Shown one piece after another: positions 43,401-54,088 of a stretch of 64,000 nucleotides of DNA. The notes under the pieces are model-generated. The model saw nothing but the letters and a program-made list of their open reading frames with translations, was not told where the DNA came from and made no database searches. Positions within the stretch are counted from its first letter, which is position 1. Each line of letters begins with the position of its first letter. A program made the position numbers and the translations under genes. The stretch is from Porphyra umbilicalis (taxonomy: Eukaryota; Rhodophyta; Bangiophyceae; Bangiales; Bangiaceae), in contig KV918847.1 of assembly GCA_002049455.2 (NCBI GenBank), forward strand, positions 186,001-250,000, in the 5' to 3' direction.

Positions 43401-44141
43401 CCGACGGCCACGACCGCGACCGCCGCCCCTTCTGCCCTCCCCCTCCCCAAGTGGTGGAAAAGCATCTGTCACCTTCCTCACATCCCCAAAGCGTTCGTAG
43501 TGCTCAAAAACATCATCACAAAGCGCCCTGTCGGCCCTCTTGCCAGGGTCTCCACCACCCACGCCACCCATATCCCCCCCATCAACGTCCCCACCACACG
43601 TACCATCGTCTCCTGTGCCCCTACCAGCCGCATAACCGCGACCACGCCGCGCAGCACACGCGCCGGACCCCCAGTCCCCTGTAGAGCTGCTGTCGTCGTC
43701 GTGCGCCCCACTCGCTGCGCGCCGGATTCCACGCCCTCGGCGGCTTCGGTTGCATTGAGCACGGCGCACCTGCTTGGTGCGCTCGGATGGTGCACGCCGT
43801 CGGGTACGACCTCGGCGAGGCGATGGCGGATGTGCCGTCAGTGTACGAGATAGCTCCAGGAAAATGGGCGCCTCTAGCTCGACCACGTGCACACCCATCC
43901 CACCAAGGTTGGTCCCACCTGGGTCAGTCCCATCTAGGCCAGGGGTAGGAGCATGCACATCTCTCGCCACTGCAGCTGCCGTAGCTACGGGACCGTCGTC
44001 AGACTCAACGCAGTAGGTCCGAAGGGACGGTGCCGAGTTGCTGGGGGCGTCACGGGCATGAACGACGGTCACGTGCCTCTGCTCACCCAGGGCCGTCTTG
44101 AGCAGACGGCCGCAGCCTGGTACCCGACACAAAAAACTCAT
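40483..44141 (-). CDS. Plavaka/CACTA-like transposase, three exons, apparently intact
   Basis: Exons are 44141-42297, 42049-41874 and 41716-40483. Intron 1 (42296-42050) has donor GTACGT and acceptor GCACGCAG. Intron 2 (41873-41717) has donor GTACGT and acceptor TACCGCAG. All phases join correctly, giving about 1084 residues. Starting at the Met at 44141 places a C2H2-type finger at the N-terminus (FLCRVPGCGRLLKTALGEQRH), as in Plavaka-type transposases. An upstream in-frame Met at 44234 is possible. The core includes GTWDGEMYKEQLY, then LYSDSTVLSSSGAVSAYP and LRMRIVNNI, matching the family motif around the first catalytic Asp. A Cys-rich CFFPCTPCMV and FDRLHVMDSGINRKV follow. Exon 3 has TTYNETLHKAVKKAYNLTNHR and ends with an acidic tail. 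It is convergent with nothing and divergent from the accessory gene. Family placement is by motif memory only. Confidence 0.75.
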
Positions 44142-45051
44142 GTCAGTCTCAGACACATGCGAGCAGTCGGTCTCGGAATGGAAAACCCAGACAGAGGCGA
44201 CTGGTCGGTGTCGGAAGGAACGAGCGTGTACCACGCACTGACCAGTACTGATTCAAGAGACACCGTCAAGGTCGCAGTACAATCATCTTCAATCAGGCGC
44301 TTGTCAGTAAGTAGCCTCCTAAAAGTAGCCCCCCAGAACTTCATGGTGGGTGACAGGGCTGTCAGATCATATGTCTCCTGTCAAATCGCTCGCCAAGCCG
44401 ACACTCTCTGCGTGCTCTGTGTGGCAGCTGTGGAGACCCCCGCGCGCGAGAGGAGATTTCATTTCTTCGGTGTGTCAGAGTACATATCTGGTCACATGTC
44501 CAAGTGTACCGCGTCGCGGTCAGTACAGACCATCGATTTTGTGCTGAACAGCAGCGATTCGCCCAGCGAGGGTGGCCTCGCGAGCGCGTGAGGGGCATGC
44601 GCTTGGCTCATGCCTGACTTGGCCCGCGGCTTGGCCCGCGCACGACCAGCGGGGCCGTGTGGCCCGGTAGTGGCTCGGCCGGTCCTTGACCAGTCTGACG
44701 CCTGTCCTCTGCCCCTGGCACCCGCTGTCCCTCGCACCACTCCCGTGGGCTTCAAAAGTGAGGACCTTGCCCCGCTCTGGTACGTTACCAACCGTGGTGC
44801 CCCAGTTGCTGCTCTCAGCACCAGTACCCTCCTCCACCACCGCTCCACCGCCCACCTGCGCCACCGGTCAACCCGTCCCTGATACCGCCTGCCCCGAAGT
44901 CGGCTCCCATGCCGGCCAAGTCGACCGTCCCAACCTAACCCGCCCCCCCCCCCCGCCCCCCCCGGACCTCCTGCCCGCACGCCCCTCCCTGGTGTTTTTA
45001 CTGTGTCTTGGTGCCGTTTACGCGTCTTCTTCTGACCGCTGACAGAGCAGG

Positions 45052-48000
45052 ATGTCTGTCGGGCCATTCCTCGGCCGCCTCCTGGTCTCCGTTGGCCACG
45101 TACTGGCCCCAGAGGTGGCAGAAACCGCCCTTTCGGCTGCCGCTGATGGTCGGCGGCGTCGCGCGCCGCTGGCGCACGCGGCCACGTCGCCGTCTACGGA
45201 CGACGACGTCGTTCTGGTCTCTACCGTGGCGGCCGTTGCCACCACCGCGCCTCCCCCCGCCCCCGCCACCCTTGCTGCCCGCGCCACCCTTGCCGCCCCC
45301 GCCCCCGAGCCCGAGACTTCGCCTGGGTTCACTCCTCGTCACGCCTGCCCCTCTACAGAGATGGCAGGCGGTGGTCATCCACGTTTTCGGCGTTTGCGCC
45401 CGATGAGTGACGTGGCGAGGACGGCGTCGGGCGTGGCGACAGAGGGCGGTGCGGGCGGTGCAGCCGCACCGGCACGCCCTGCGACACCGTCTACACTGAC
45501 GGACACCCCCAAGTCGGCGGCACCTGTGGCGGCGGTACCGGTGGCGGTGACGGTGGCCGAGACAACCAACACCGGCGGTGGCCCAGATGCCGTTGTCACT
45601 ACCGGCGTGCCGCCGATAGGGAGACCGACTGTGCCTGGGGGTGGCTCTCGGTTGGCCGTCGTGGCGGACACGGCGGCGGACAACGGCGGTGCTGCGGCCG
45701 GCGACGTGGCCTGCAATGTCGGCATTGGCCGACCAGCGACGGCCGCGGCTTCGTCTGCACGGAACAAGAATCGAGTCATTTCAAGTGGTATCGAGAAATT
45801 GTACGTACCGCGCCTGCGCCTGTGCTTTGTACTGTAGTAGGCGGGTCCTGGGAGCCGTGGCCCGAGTCAGAGCTTTACTGTCCATGTGAGGTGTGCTCCA
45901 GTGTGTACTCTGTGGCGCGCTCTCATGTACTGACACGGAAAGCCTGCTTGCACCGCTCTTGCTCTTCTTTTCTTGTGCTGATGAGCTGGTACTTGATTGC
46001 TTTACTGTGTGTTTCCTGTGTGTACCTACAGCCAGACCCGCCTCACCTTCCTTTGGCAAGGCCGCAAGTCGGTTCCAGGGGGTGCTGCCGCTGCTGCATC
46101 GGAGCTCGTTTCGGGGGCCGCTGCCTCTGCGTCGAATGGCAGAGGCAATCTGGGGAAGAAAGGAACCGGGGGGCAGCCACTACCTCTGCGGATATCGAAG
46201 TCGGCACCAGCCATTGTTCCTCCTTCTCCTAAGCGTCTCAAGCGCACGCAGGCGCAGTTGATGGCGGCCGCGGCAGCTACCGCGTCTGGGGAGCTCGTGT
46301 GGCAGGTGGACGGGGTGGACGTCCCCGTCGCGCCGCCGGCTTGGGACCCCGCCACTTCCAACACTCTTCTGTGCTCCCATATCGCGGCGCACAACTCCTA
46401 TGTGTCCGCCCTAGAGACGCGAAAAGTGAACGAGGCGATTGCGGCAGTGGCGGGGGCGGTGGCCGCGCTATCCGCCAACCACAAGGCTCAGTCTAAGGCG
46501 GCCGCTGTCGACGTCGGCGCCGGTGTCGGCGCCGGCGTCGGTGCCGCGGACGCAGACGTCAATGCCGACGCCGACGCCGGCGCCGATTCTGACGTCGACG
46601 TCGACAAGGTCGACTTTCCCGCGAAGAAGCGCCTCCGAGTGGACGAGAACAAGGTGGCGACCACGGCCGCGGCCGCCTCCGACGCCGAAGATGAGATTGT
46701 CGTCGTGCCCCGGCAGCCCGCAGCCAAGACGTGCGGTGTCCGCCGCCGCCATAGTGGTCGGCGAGTCGCGGCCGCCAAGGGTGAGGGCGGCGCTGAGTCC
46801 GAGTTCACCGAGTGCGGCATCCGCAAGCCGCGGATCCAGTCGTTGCGCAGCTACCTCATCACGAAGCTGCACACCCTCTTCTTAGCGCCGGACTGTGCCG
46901 ACGACGTCTTCCACTCCCTGAACGGTCGCATCACGTTTTTCGAGTCGGTGGTCATGCGGGTGGGCAAGGTCGGCCAGGTGGATGCGCAGACGCTGCTCAA
47001 GGAGGAGTTTATGGTGCCAGCCAAGAGCGACGGCAGTAAGCCGTCGCCAAAGAAGCTGAAGCCGTGGCTCGGCAAGGCGCTCAACAACGTCCACTACAAC
47101 CTCAAGGAGGTTATCGTGCGGGCGTGGGCTGAAGCCACGGGCTACGACGGGACCAAGGCGGAGGCGGGCCGCTTCCTGAAAGGGAGGAGTTACTTGATGG
47201 AGTCGGTGGGGAGGCGCGGCGTGCTGATGGCCTACTTGGCGGCCGTCAGCCACTGTGGGGGGGACGCCGACCAGTTCGCCTTTCCTGACGGAGAAGAGAG
47301 TGATGCAATCGTGACAGTCAGCCTTGCTACTCTCGCTTTCGTTCTCAGCAAGGTGCGGGTGACATGTGGTGTGGGGTGTCTTGTGTTGTGTGAGTGAATG
47401 GCAGTGAGAGATGCGCGTGGTCGGTGCTCTTGTGATGTCGCGGACTGGCACAGCTCATTTCAACTGGCTTGCATTGCGGACGTTCGGTGCTCGGGATGTA
47501 TACTGACTTTACGAATGGTCGGCCGTGCTGTGCTTCACCGCTGGTCCTTGCTGTCTGCTGCTTCACCGCTGGTCCTTGCTGTCTGCTGCTTGCTACTTGC
47601 TGCCTTTGGACTGCTTTGTGTTGGTGCTGGCTGCTTGCCGCCGTTTGCACTTGTCGTGGTTGTGCTGCTCCTCGTTGCCCGTTGACTGCTTTGTACTGGT
47701 GCCTGCTGCTTGCCGCCGTTTGCACTTGTCGTGCTTGTGCTGCTGCTCGTTGCCATTTGACTACTTTGTGTTGGTGCCTTCTCCTTGCTGCCATTTGCAC
47801 TCGTCGTGTTTCTGCTGCTTTTGGTTGCCCTGCGACTGTGTCGTCCGTTTGCACCTGTCGTGTTTGTGATGCTGGTGGTTGCCCCTTGACTACTTTGTGT
47901 TAGTGCCTGCTGCTTCCGGCCGTTTGCACTTGTCGTGTTTGTGCTGCTGCTCGTTGCCCTTTGACTACTTTGTGTTGGTGCCTGCTGCTTGCTGCCATTT

Positions 48001-49201
48001 GACTACTTTGTGTTGGTGCCTGCTGCTTTCTGCCGTTTGCACTTGTCGTGTTTGTGCTGCTGTTGGTTGCCCCTTGACTGCTTTGTGTTGGTGCCTGCTG
48101 CTTTCTGCCGTTTGCACTTGTCGTGTTTGTGCTGCTGCTCGTTTCCCGTTGACTGCGTTGTACTGGTGCCTGCTGCTTGCCGCCCGTTTGCACTTGTCGT
48201 GTTTGTGCTGCTGTTCGCTGCTTGCTACTTGCTTCCTGCTATTGGACTGTTTCGTGCCTACTGTCTTTGCTACTGTCTTTGCTTTTTGTGCTGGCCTGTT
48301 CGTTTTCTCTTTTTGTTCTCATACTTGGACAAGCAGATTCGCATCATGCTGGAGGCGGCGTACACGTCGACCGCGGGTGGGCCAATTGTACCCAAGAGCC
48401 GCAAGATGGCCAAGCACAAGGAGTGCGTGAGAGCGAAGCGCCCGCGTGACGATGCTGGCGACTTGGCCGAAGATGTGGACGGCAAGCACATGCACACGTT
48501 CTTGCATGGTGGCGTCATCAAGTCGGCCAGGGTGGTGTGGGCGAAGGAGCTGGCGTACTTGGACGTGAATGTGGACGAGTGCGGTGACTTCTGGGCCAAG
48601 GTCTTCAAGACAAACAAAGACAGTGCGGACAGAGCGACCATCGCTGAGCACCCCGGGGTACCGAGCGCCAAGTTCTCTATCGACGTCAGCGTTGACGACC
48701 ACACGGTCGTCGACTCCGCCGTCACTACCGAGGAGCTCGACTCGTTGCGCGTCTTTGCACAAGAGTGGGTGGCGGACCAGATCGCATCCAACGTCGCCAT
48801 GGACGTGGACGACAGCGAAGACGGTGACGGGGCTCGTGGAGGGGGAGGGGCGGATGGTGGGGACGGCGGGGCGGGTGGCGGTGGGGGCGGCGGCGGTGAT
48901 GGTGGGGGGGGGGATTCCGGTGGTGGCAACGGCGGCGGCGGTGGTGATGGTGGCGAGGGGGATGCCGGCGGCGGCGGCGGCGGCGGCGGCGGTGATGGTG
49001 GGGGGGGGATTCCGGTGGTGGCAACGGCGGCGGCGGTGGTGATGGTGGGGGGGGGGATTCCGGTGGTGGCAACGGCGGCGGCGGTGGTGATGGTGGCGAG
49101 GGGGATGCCGGCGGCGGCGGCGGCGGCGGCGGCGGTGATGGTGGGGGGGGGATTCCGGTGGTGGCAACGGCGGCGGCGGTGGTGATGGTGGCGAGGGGGA
49201 T

Positions 49202-49234
<33 letters not shown>

Positions 49235-49633
49235 CATGGTGGCGAGGGGGACACCGGTGGCGGCGGCGGCGGCGGTGATTGTGGTGGGGGGGACGCCTGT
49301 GGTGGCAACGGCGGCTATGGGGGCTATGAGGGAGGGCGGCTCGTTGGCGTGGTTGGCCCGCACGGTGCCTCGGGGTGGCCGAGCGGCGGCGGCGGCGCTT
49401 CGGATGCGCCTTTCGTGCCGCGGCGTCTTGGTGCCGGTACCGGGCGCATCCCCAGTCCCATGCCTCGCCACCCGTTTTCCTCCGGGGAGGAGGAGTATGA
49501 CATTGAGATCCGGCGCCCAAAGAAAGCGCTTTGGACGCGCCGTCGGTCGCAGGGGAACCGGCCGACGGGTGATGGCAGTATGGAGTCGGACTCACCCTTT
49601 TCCCTGGGAGACGCCGACAGCGCGTCTTCTTAG
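45052..49633 (+). CDS. Accessory gene of the Plavaka/CACTA-like element, three exons, function unknown
   Basis: Exons are 45052-45800, 46032-47352 and 48337-49633. Intron 1 has donor GTACGT and acceptor CCTACAG. Intron 2 (984 bp) has donor GTGCGG and acceptor AAGCAG (CAG at 48334 could alternatively be coding). Phases agree across both joins. The protein of about 1120 residues starts Ala/Thr/Pro-rich; the Met at 45361 is an alternative start. It has basic patches (PSPKRLKR, RRRHSGRR) and an Ala/Asp repeat (DADVNADADAGADSDVDVD). A globular core of about 170 residues runs from 46830 to 47352 (PRIQSLRSYLITKLHTLFL, GRITFFESVVMRVGKVGQ, LGKALNNVHYNLKEVIVRAW). Exon 3 has a second charged part (HTFLHGGVIKSARVVWAKEL), a poly-Gly run and a charged end (EEEYDIEIRRPKK). 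One net base of slippage in the G-rich repeats separates the Gly run from the C-terminus. I recognise no domain. By position it is the element's second (TnpA-like) protein. Confidence 0.6.
47620..48240 (+). repeat. About 75-bp minisatellite filling intron 2 of the accessory gene
   Basis: GCCTGCTGCTTGC...GTTTGCACTTGTCGTG units begin at 47701, 47776, 47905, 47980, 48018, 48092 and 48168. Spacing is mostly 74-76 bp with one 38-bp half unit and one irregular stretch. It is pyrimidine-rich on the sense strand. Confidence 0.75.
48836..49320 (+). repeat. G-rich coding repeat (poly-Gly) in exon 3
   Basis: Units of GATGGTGGGGGGGG, ATTCCGGTGGTGGCAACGGC and GATGGTGGCGAGGGGGATGC are repeated three to four times with variable G-run lengths. 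The run-length variation changes frame between units. Confidence 0.7.
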
Positions 49634-50136
49634 TCTGGTTTGAGTTCTCTGTATGTGTGTTTGTCCTGGCTATCGTCTTGCTTTGCCTGCATTGTCTTCT
49701 TTTGTTTGTTTGTTTGTTTCTCGTGTGGGTTGTGTCTGGGTGGGGCATCGGGAAGAAGCGGGCGCAGGCGTTGGTGCGGGGCACCGGGAGGGAGCTCGCG
49801 GGGATGGCTGGGGGCGGGGGGTGGGGGGGGGGGGGGGGGGGCGTGAGAGCCCCAGGAGCGACCTGGAGCCTATCCCAGAAGGCGCCTGAAGGCCCTGTAA
49901 AATGGATATCAAGCAGCAACGTATAGCATTGGGAGGAGGTAACGTGGCCTGTCCACTGTGCCGCATAAGAGCGCTTCTGAGCACGTCACGTATCTCCTTG
50001 GGGTCGGTGTACGTCGCGAGACGCAGGTGCGTCGCGCAGGTGCTACAGGGTTGAGTACGTTGCAGTGGAATGGTCGGCTACGCTTCAAGTCCTGTGCATT
50101 TGCATTCCGTCAGGACAGGGCCCCCACAGAGCCCTT

Positions 50137-50168
50137 GAGGGGGGGGTGTATGATAACCACCCCCCCTC
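50137..50168. repeat. GC hairpin near the right end of the Plavaka/CACTA-like element
   Basis: GAGGGGGGGGTG and CCACCCCCCCTC face each other across the loop TATGATAA, about 200 bp inside the element's right end. Confidence 0.6.
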
Positions 50169-50439
50169 CCAGAGGCATCACTGGCCAGTGTCACAGTACA
50201 TGCACGTCTTAAAACGCGAATAATCGCTGATGTACTAGTTTGGAAGAACACTGTGGGGAAACGAGGCAAGTAACCCCGCGAACATGTGTACTGGGCCCAT
50301 TTCACCTCAATCTGAAATGCGACACGCTGTACTGGTCACTACGCCCAAGTACAGTGGTACACTTTCCCGACGATGGAGAGGGTTCTGGGCCAGGCCTGTG
50401 ATCAGCAAGTACAGCTTCACCGGTGCATAGCAGGAAGTA

Positions 50440-52171
50440 CATCTAGTCAACTGCTTTGTATGAACCGGAATGCTTGTGGATGTCGCGAAGTGATCTTGCT
50501 TGGCTGAGGGGAATCGTCTTCCGTCCCGTCTTCATCTCGCGCCCAATGCACTCACGGACAGCCTTAGGGATGATGCACGGCTGGTCGTCATCCAGCTTCT
50601 CGTTCTCACCGGAAAAGAGCCCCCACAAGCTCGGAACGACGTTGAGCAAAAAAAGATGCATCGTGTCGTACGGCAGCAGGTCCGGGCCGATGTCCCAAAG
50701 ATACTTGAGCGAAGGATAGCGAGCCTTGTCTTCAGGACTGGGGCATATGAAGAGCGAATATCCTTTGAAGCCCTCCTTCTGTGCAAGAGCCCTTATAGCT
50801 GTCTTGCTCCGCCTGCTCTGCGCGCATCCTCGACCGTGGCGACGCTTGCAGAGACACTGGCCGCAGTGCGTCGCGGTGTAGATTCGCCTCGGACATCGAA
50901 GCGTGGGTGCTTAGATGGAGGTGGGTCGGCTGGTGCGTACGGGGGGTAGTAGTATCGTCGCTTGTGCCAAACTCCGGCGAAGTCCCGAAATCTGCCAGGG
51001 TGCTCGCCATTCCCCCCGATTGCGTTCAAGAGCTTGTCCCCTGCCGGCATGTCTGTCGTGAACTGGAGCACAAAGGCTTGCAAAACTTGCGGCTCGGAGA
51101 AGCCCGCGACGGTCACACCGCTGACGCCAGCGGCCAGAATGTCGAGCTCTTCCGCGATAGGGTGCAGGAATGACTCCAAGTCAAACAGGTTGTCCCGGTC
51201 CGGGGGTGATTCCGACGATAATTTGCGAAACGACTTGAACCCTCGAGCTTGGATCGGCCGCTGAGGATTGTGATAATTATCGGCCATCCTTCGAAACCGC
51301 GCTGCCTCCAAGCTTGAAAACCGTCCGTAGAAATACTCAGAGCGACGCACGTGTTCGTGAAAATGTAGCCCAGCTCCACCAGTTTGCGAAAGATGGCGCC
51401 GCTGAACCAGTCTCGGATGTCTTCGACAGGGCTGATACCGGCGGCTTCCCGTGCTTCTTTCATGGCGTTGACCATGCCTGTCCCAATATCGGGGTCGGCT
51501 AGCATCATTCTGAGCCAGGGGAGCAGAGGCCAGTAAAGTCGCTTGCTTGTGGGGCTTGCCGTCGCTTCGGTAACGTGGAGCCTTACACATATCGCACTCC
51601 GTTAGATTTGGTCTGCCAGCGGTGAATGCGACACAGCCAGCGCTGCAGCAGTCGACCTTTCTATCGTAGAGGTCGACACTTGCCGCCACCATTTTATTTA
51701 AGAGGTGAGACGTGCGGCATGTGCCGGCAGCACGGCGCTGCCGCAGGTAGTCATCTGTCGCCTCTCGGGAAGGCAGTGCTGCACGATGAAGTTGTAGGCC
51801 ACATAATCGTCTACATTGTCTTTAAAGACGGACGCAGGGATGCAAACGCCGTTGGGACGCAACTTGTGAGGCTGGGAGTCTGGCGCTGGCGCGCTCAGGG
51901 CCTCTCTGCTGCTCCCAGTGGCGTCGTCCGCCCCGCCCGCACCCCCGTCGCCATCACCTTCGCCGCCTTGCCCGGTCGCTCCTGTCGCAGCCACCAGTGT
52001 CGGGACCGCACGGGCGGCCACTGCAGTATTCCTGGGCGCTGTGCTGGAAGCCGCCGGCATCTCAGCCGCCGCCGGCTGTTGACGAGAGGGACGTCCGCTC
52101 CGTGACCGCCTGTGATGGAACCAGGTCCTGCGGGGTAGCCAGGAGGAGTTACCCGGCACCCGCCACTGCAC
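50440..52171 (-). pseudogene. Degraded Tnp2-type CACTA transposase fragment
   Basis: The minus strand retains the Tnp2 signature in pieces and in more than one frame. VDCCSAGCVAFTAGRPNL and TECDMCKAPRYRSDGKP lie at 51692-51540 (Cys motif of Tnp2 proteins). MMLADPDIGTGMV, AISTDGFQ-like ALSISTDGFQAWRQRGF and WPIIITIL lie at 51508-51250. DLESFLHPIAEELDILAAGV, FVLQFTTDMPAGDKLLNA, and a GVWHKRRYYYPPYAPADPPP end lie at 51180-50900. An upstream piece (52171-51698) with DDYVAYNFIVQHCLPERR may be an earlier exon. The frame changes near 51530 and again near 51230 rule out an intact product. It lies just outside the neighbouring 10.57-kb element and is of a different transposase type, so it is an independent, older insertion. 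No inverted ends were found. Confidence 0.6.
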
Positions 52172-52239
52172 AGGGGGCAGCTACATTCCCGAAGACCCTG
52201 GTTGTCGGCGAGGGGGGGGCGTTGCATGAGATGTGAGGC

Positions 52240-53480
52240 TCGAGGAAGCTGGTGATAAAGTGGGCGGGGGGGGGGAGATGGTGTGGTGGTGGGGGGTGGA
52301 CTAAAAGGCAGTAGGGGAGTGCGCGCTGGTGGCTGTTGTGAGTAGCATGATGACCTGAGCCCGTGCTGGGTGGAAATATATAGGCTCTGGCGGAGGGGTG
52401 ACGCGCAAACGGAGCACCATCCAGGCCGGGTGCAAGCCAGGTGCGCGGAAAAGTATGGCAAGGCAGCCTTGGTTATGGAGCTCCATGGCTCCTGATTGGA
52501 AGCTTTCAGATGACTAGGGAGGCTTCCAGAATCATCAAGAAGCGAACTGTCCAAGGCCAATCAGAATGCTTCCTGGATCCGCACCGCGCCCCGGAACTGT
52601 CAGGAACCTTTGATCCGCCGCTGGCCTCCTCCACATTGGTGTTCCTGGGTGGGGGATGCCCGATATCGCGTTTGGATCGCGGTTCTGTTCCCATAGGGTT
52701 GGTTCGTAGGGTGCATCATGAAAAAGAGGTGTGCGGCCATGCTGGGGTGTAGATGTCGTATACCGAGCGGCACAACTGCCAGCATAGTTCTATCAAGGTT
52801 TCAACCACAGCGTTGTTGTTAACCATTGCGGACCTTCTTTGGCATTCAGGTCCAGGCCTCCTTCAGCTGTTCACAGCTCACAGAACGCGGCAGGCCGGCA
52901 ATCGACGTGGCCGCCAATGGGCCACCCTCGAGGCAAACTGTAGAAAAAATACCAAAGCGTGTCGCTCTGGCAACGACGTCCCGGGGTCGTCCGTGAATGC
53001 CACGCCACCGTCCCCAACGCCCTGTCCACGAGTCCGTCCCTGCCGGGCTTCTCCTCCTCTCCGGAAAGTGCTACTTTCATGCGCAATCTGCTCCTGTAAG
53101 TGCAGTGCCCATCTAATAGACAGCAGTATCAAGTGGTAGTTGGGAAGTGGTAATCGGACCGTGTGGCCAAGAAGGCGTGTCCTTGCACTACAGTCACGAG
53201 AGAGGGTTCGAAAGGGATTCGTTGGGCCGATCCACAAGGATCCCCAACGAAACGAAGACCCCAACAAAAGCCCAACAAACCCCAACCTTATTTAGAATCG
53301 TTGCGCCCGCCCCGTAACAAAATGCCAACCAGAATTGCGCTCGTTGGGAAACAATAGAACAGCTCACGATGGGTACGTTGCCCATTAGTGTGCACATGCG
53401 TCTGTAATCTGTCGCGCGGGGACCATGGGGCCGTCACCTGCCGCGGTGCGTGTTTCCGCCGTCCAAGCTCCGCCTGGACG
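52240..53480. other. Non-coding stretch
   Basis: No gene or complete repeat is recognised. CCCCAACGAAAC/CCCAACAAAAGCCCAACA words recur near 53238-53290. Confidence 0.35.
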
Positions 53481-53481
53481 T

Positions 53482-53543
53482 TGGCCAGCGCGTTGCGGCA
53501 GCAAGGAAGGGTCACCCTTCCGTGCTGCCACACGGTGTGGCCA
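53482..53543. repeat. Imperfect inverted repeat, about 30-bp arms
   Basis: The arms 53482-53512 and 53514-53543 pair around a single central base. The inner 16 positions (GGCAGCAAGGAAGGGT against ACCCTTCCGTGCTGCC) differ at one position, and the outer parts share TGGCCA. Confidence 0.5.
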
Positions 53544-54088
53544 GCACGCCACGGCAGCAATGCAAGACGAGTCGTTGCTACGGCGGCATGGAATGGTGAC
53601 GCCCCAACCGCGGCTCGCGCGCCGATCTGGTCGGGCACCCCGCCAACGTACGCCGCCGCTGATACCCCAGCAGCACCGCAAGTGAGCGCACCAGGCGGGC
53701 CGTGCGCTGCCCCTGTGGGCCTGGCGCATTGACAGCACTCAGAGCTACCAAGGAGGACTCGCGCGGGGCGCGCCGCGCCTCCGTGGCGCCCCGGCCAAGT
53801 CTGAGGACGCCCACAGAGGGGCCCCCTTGTTTGGCGCCTCCTCTGCAAACGCCAGCTGGCGTCTCACAGACGGGCCTCGCTGCCGCCTTGCAGTTGGTGC
53901 GTGCCGCCGCCGGCGTCACGCGGGCCAGACGCCCCGCTCGCGGCGGCCACGCCGGCGGTCAGAGGCGCCGCCGACGTGCCCGCCGCCGACCTCTTGTTGC
54001 GACCGTGTGGCCGCCGCTACGCCTACGCCCCAGGCGTCGTCGAGCCGCCCAGCCGATCGCGACGCCACACCACCCGACGAAGGGAACG

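Larger units (their letters stand above)
39806..50372 (-). mobile_element. Complete Plavaka/CACTA-like DNA transposon, 10.57 kb
   Basis: The inverted ends start CGTCGGGAAAGTGTACCAC at 39806 and, as reverse complement, at 50372. They are perfect for 19 bp and agree again at TACTTGGG after two mismatches. AT is duplicated at 39804-39805 and 50373-50374. The same target repeat at 7020-7290 lacks the element, which fixes the boundaries to within a base or two. Subterminal GTACTG/CAGTAC words cluster at both ends (39836-39878; 50180-50420). GGCTACAAG occurs in both orientations near 39950-40050, as expected for transposase-binding repeats of CACTA-type elements. It contains two divergent genes. 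Confidence 0.85.
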
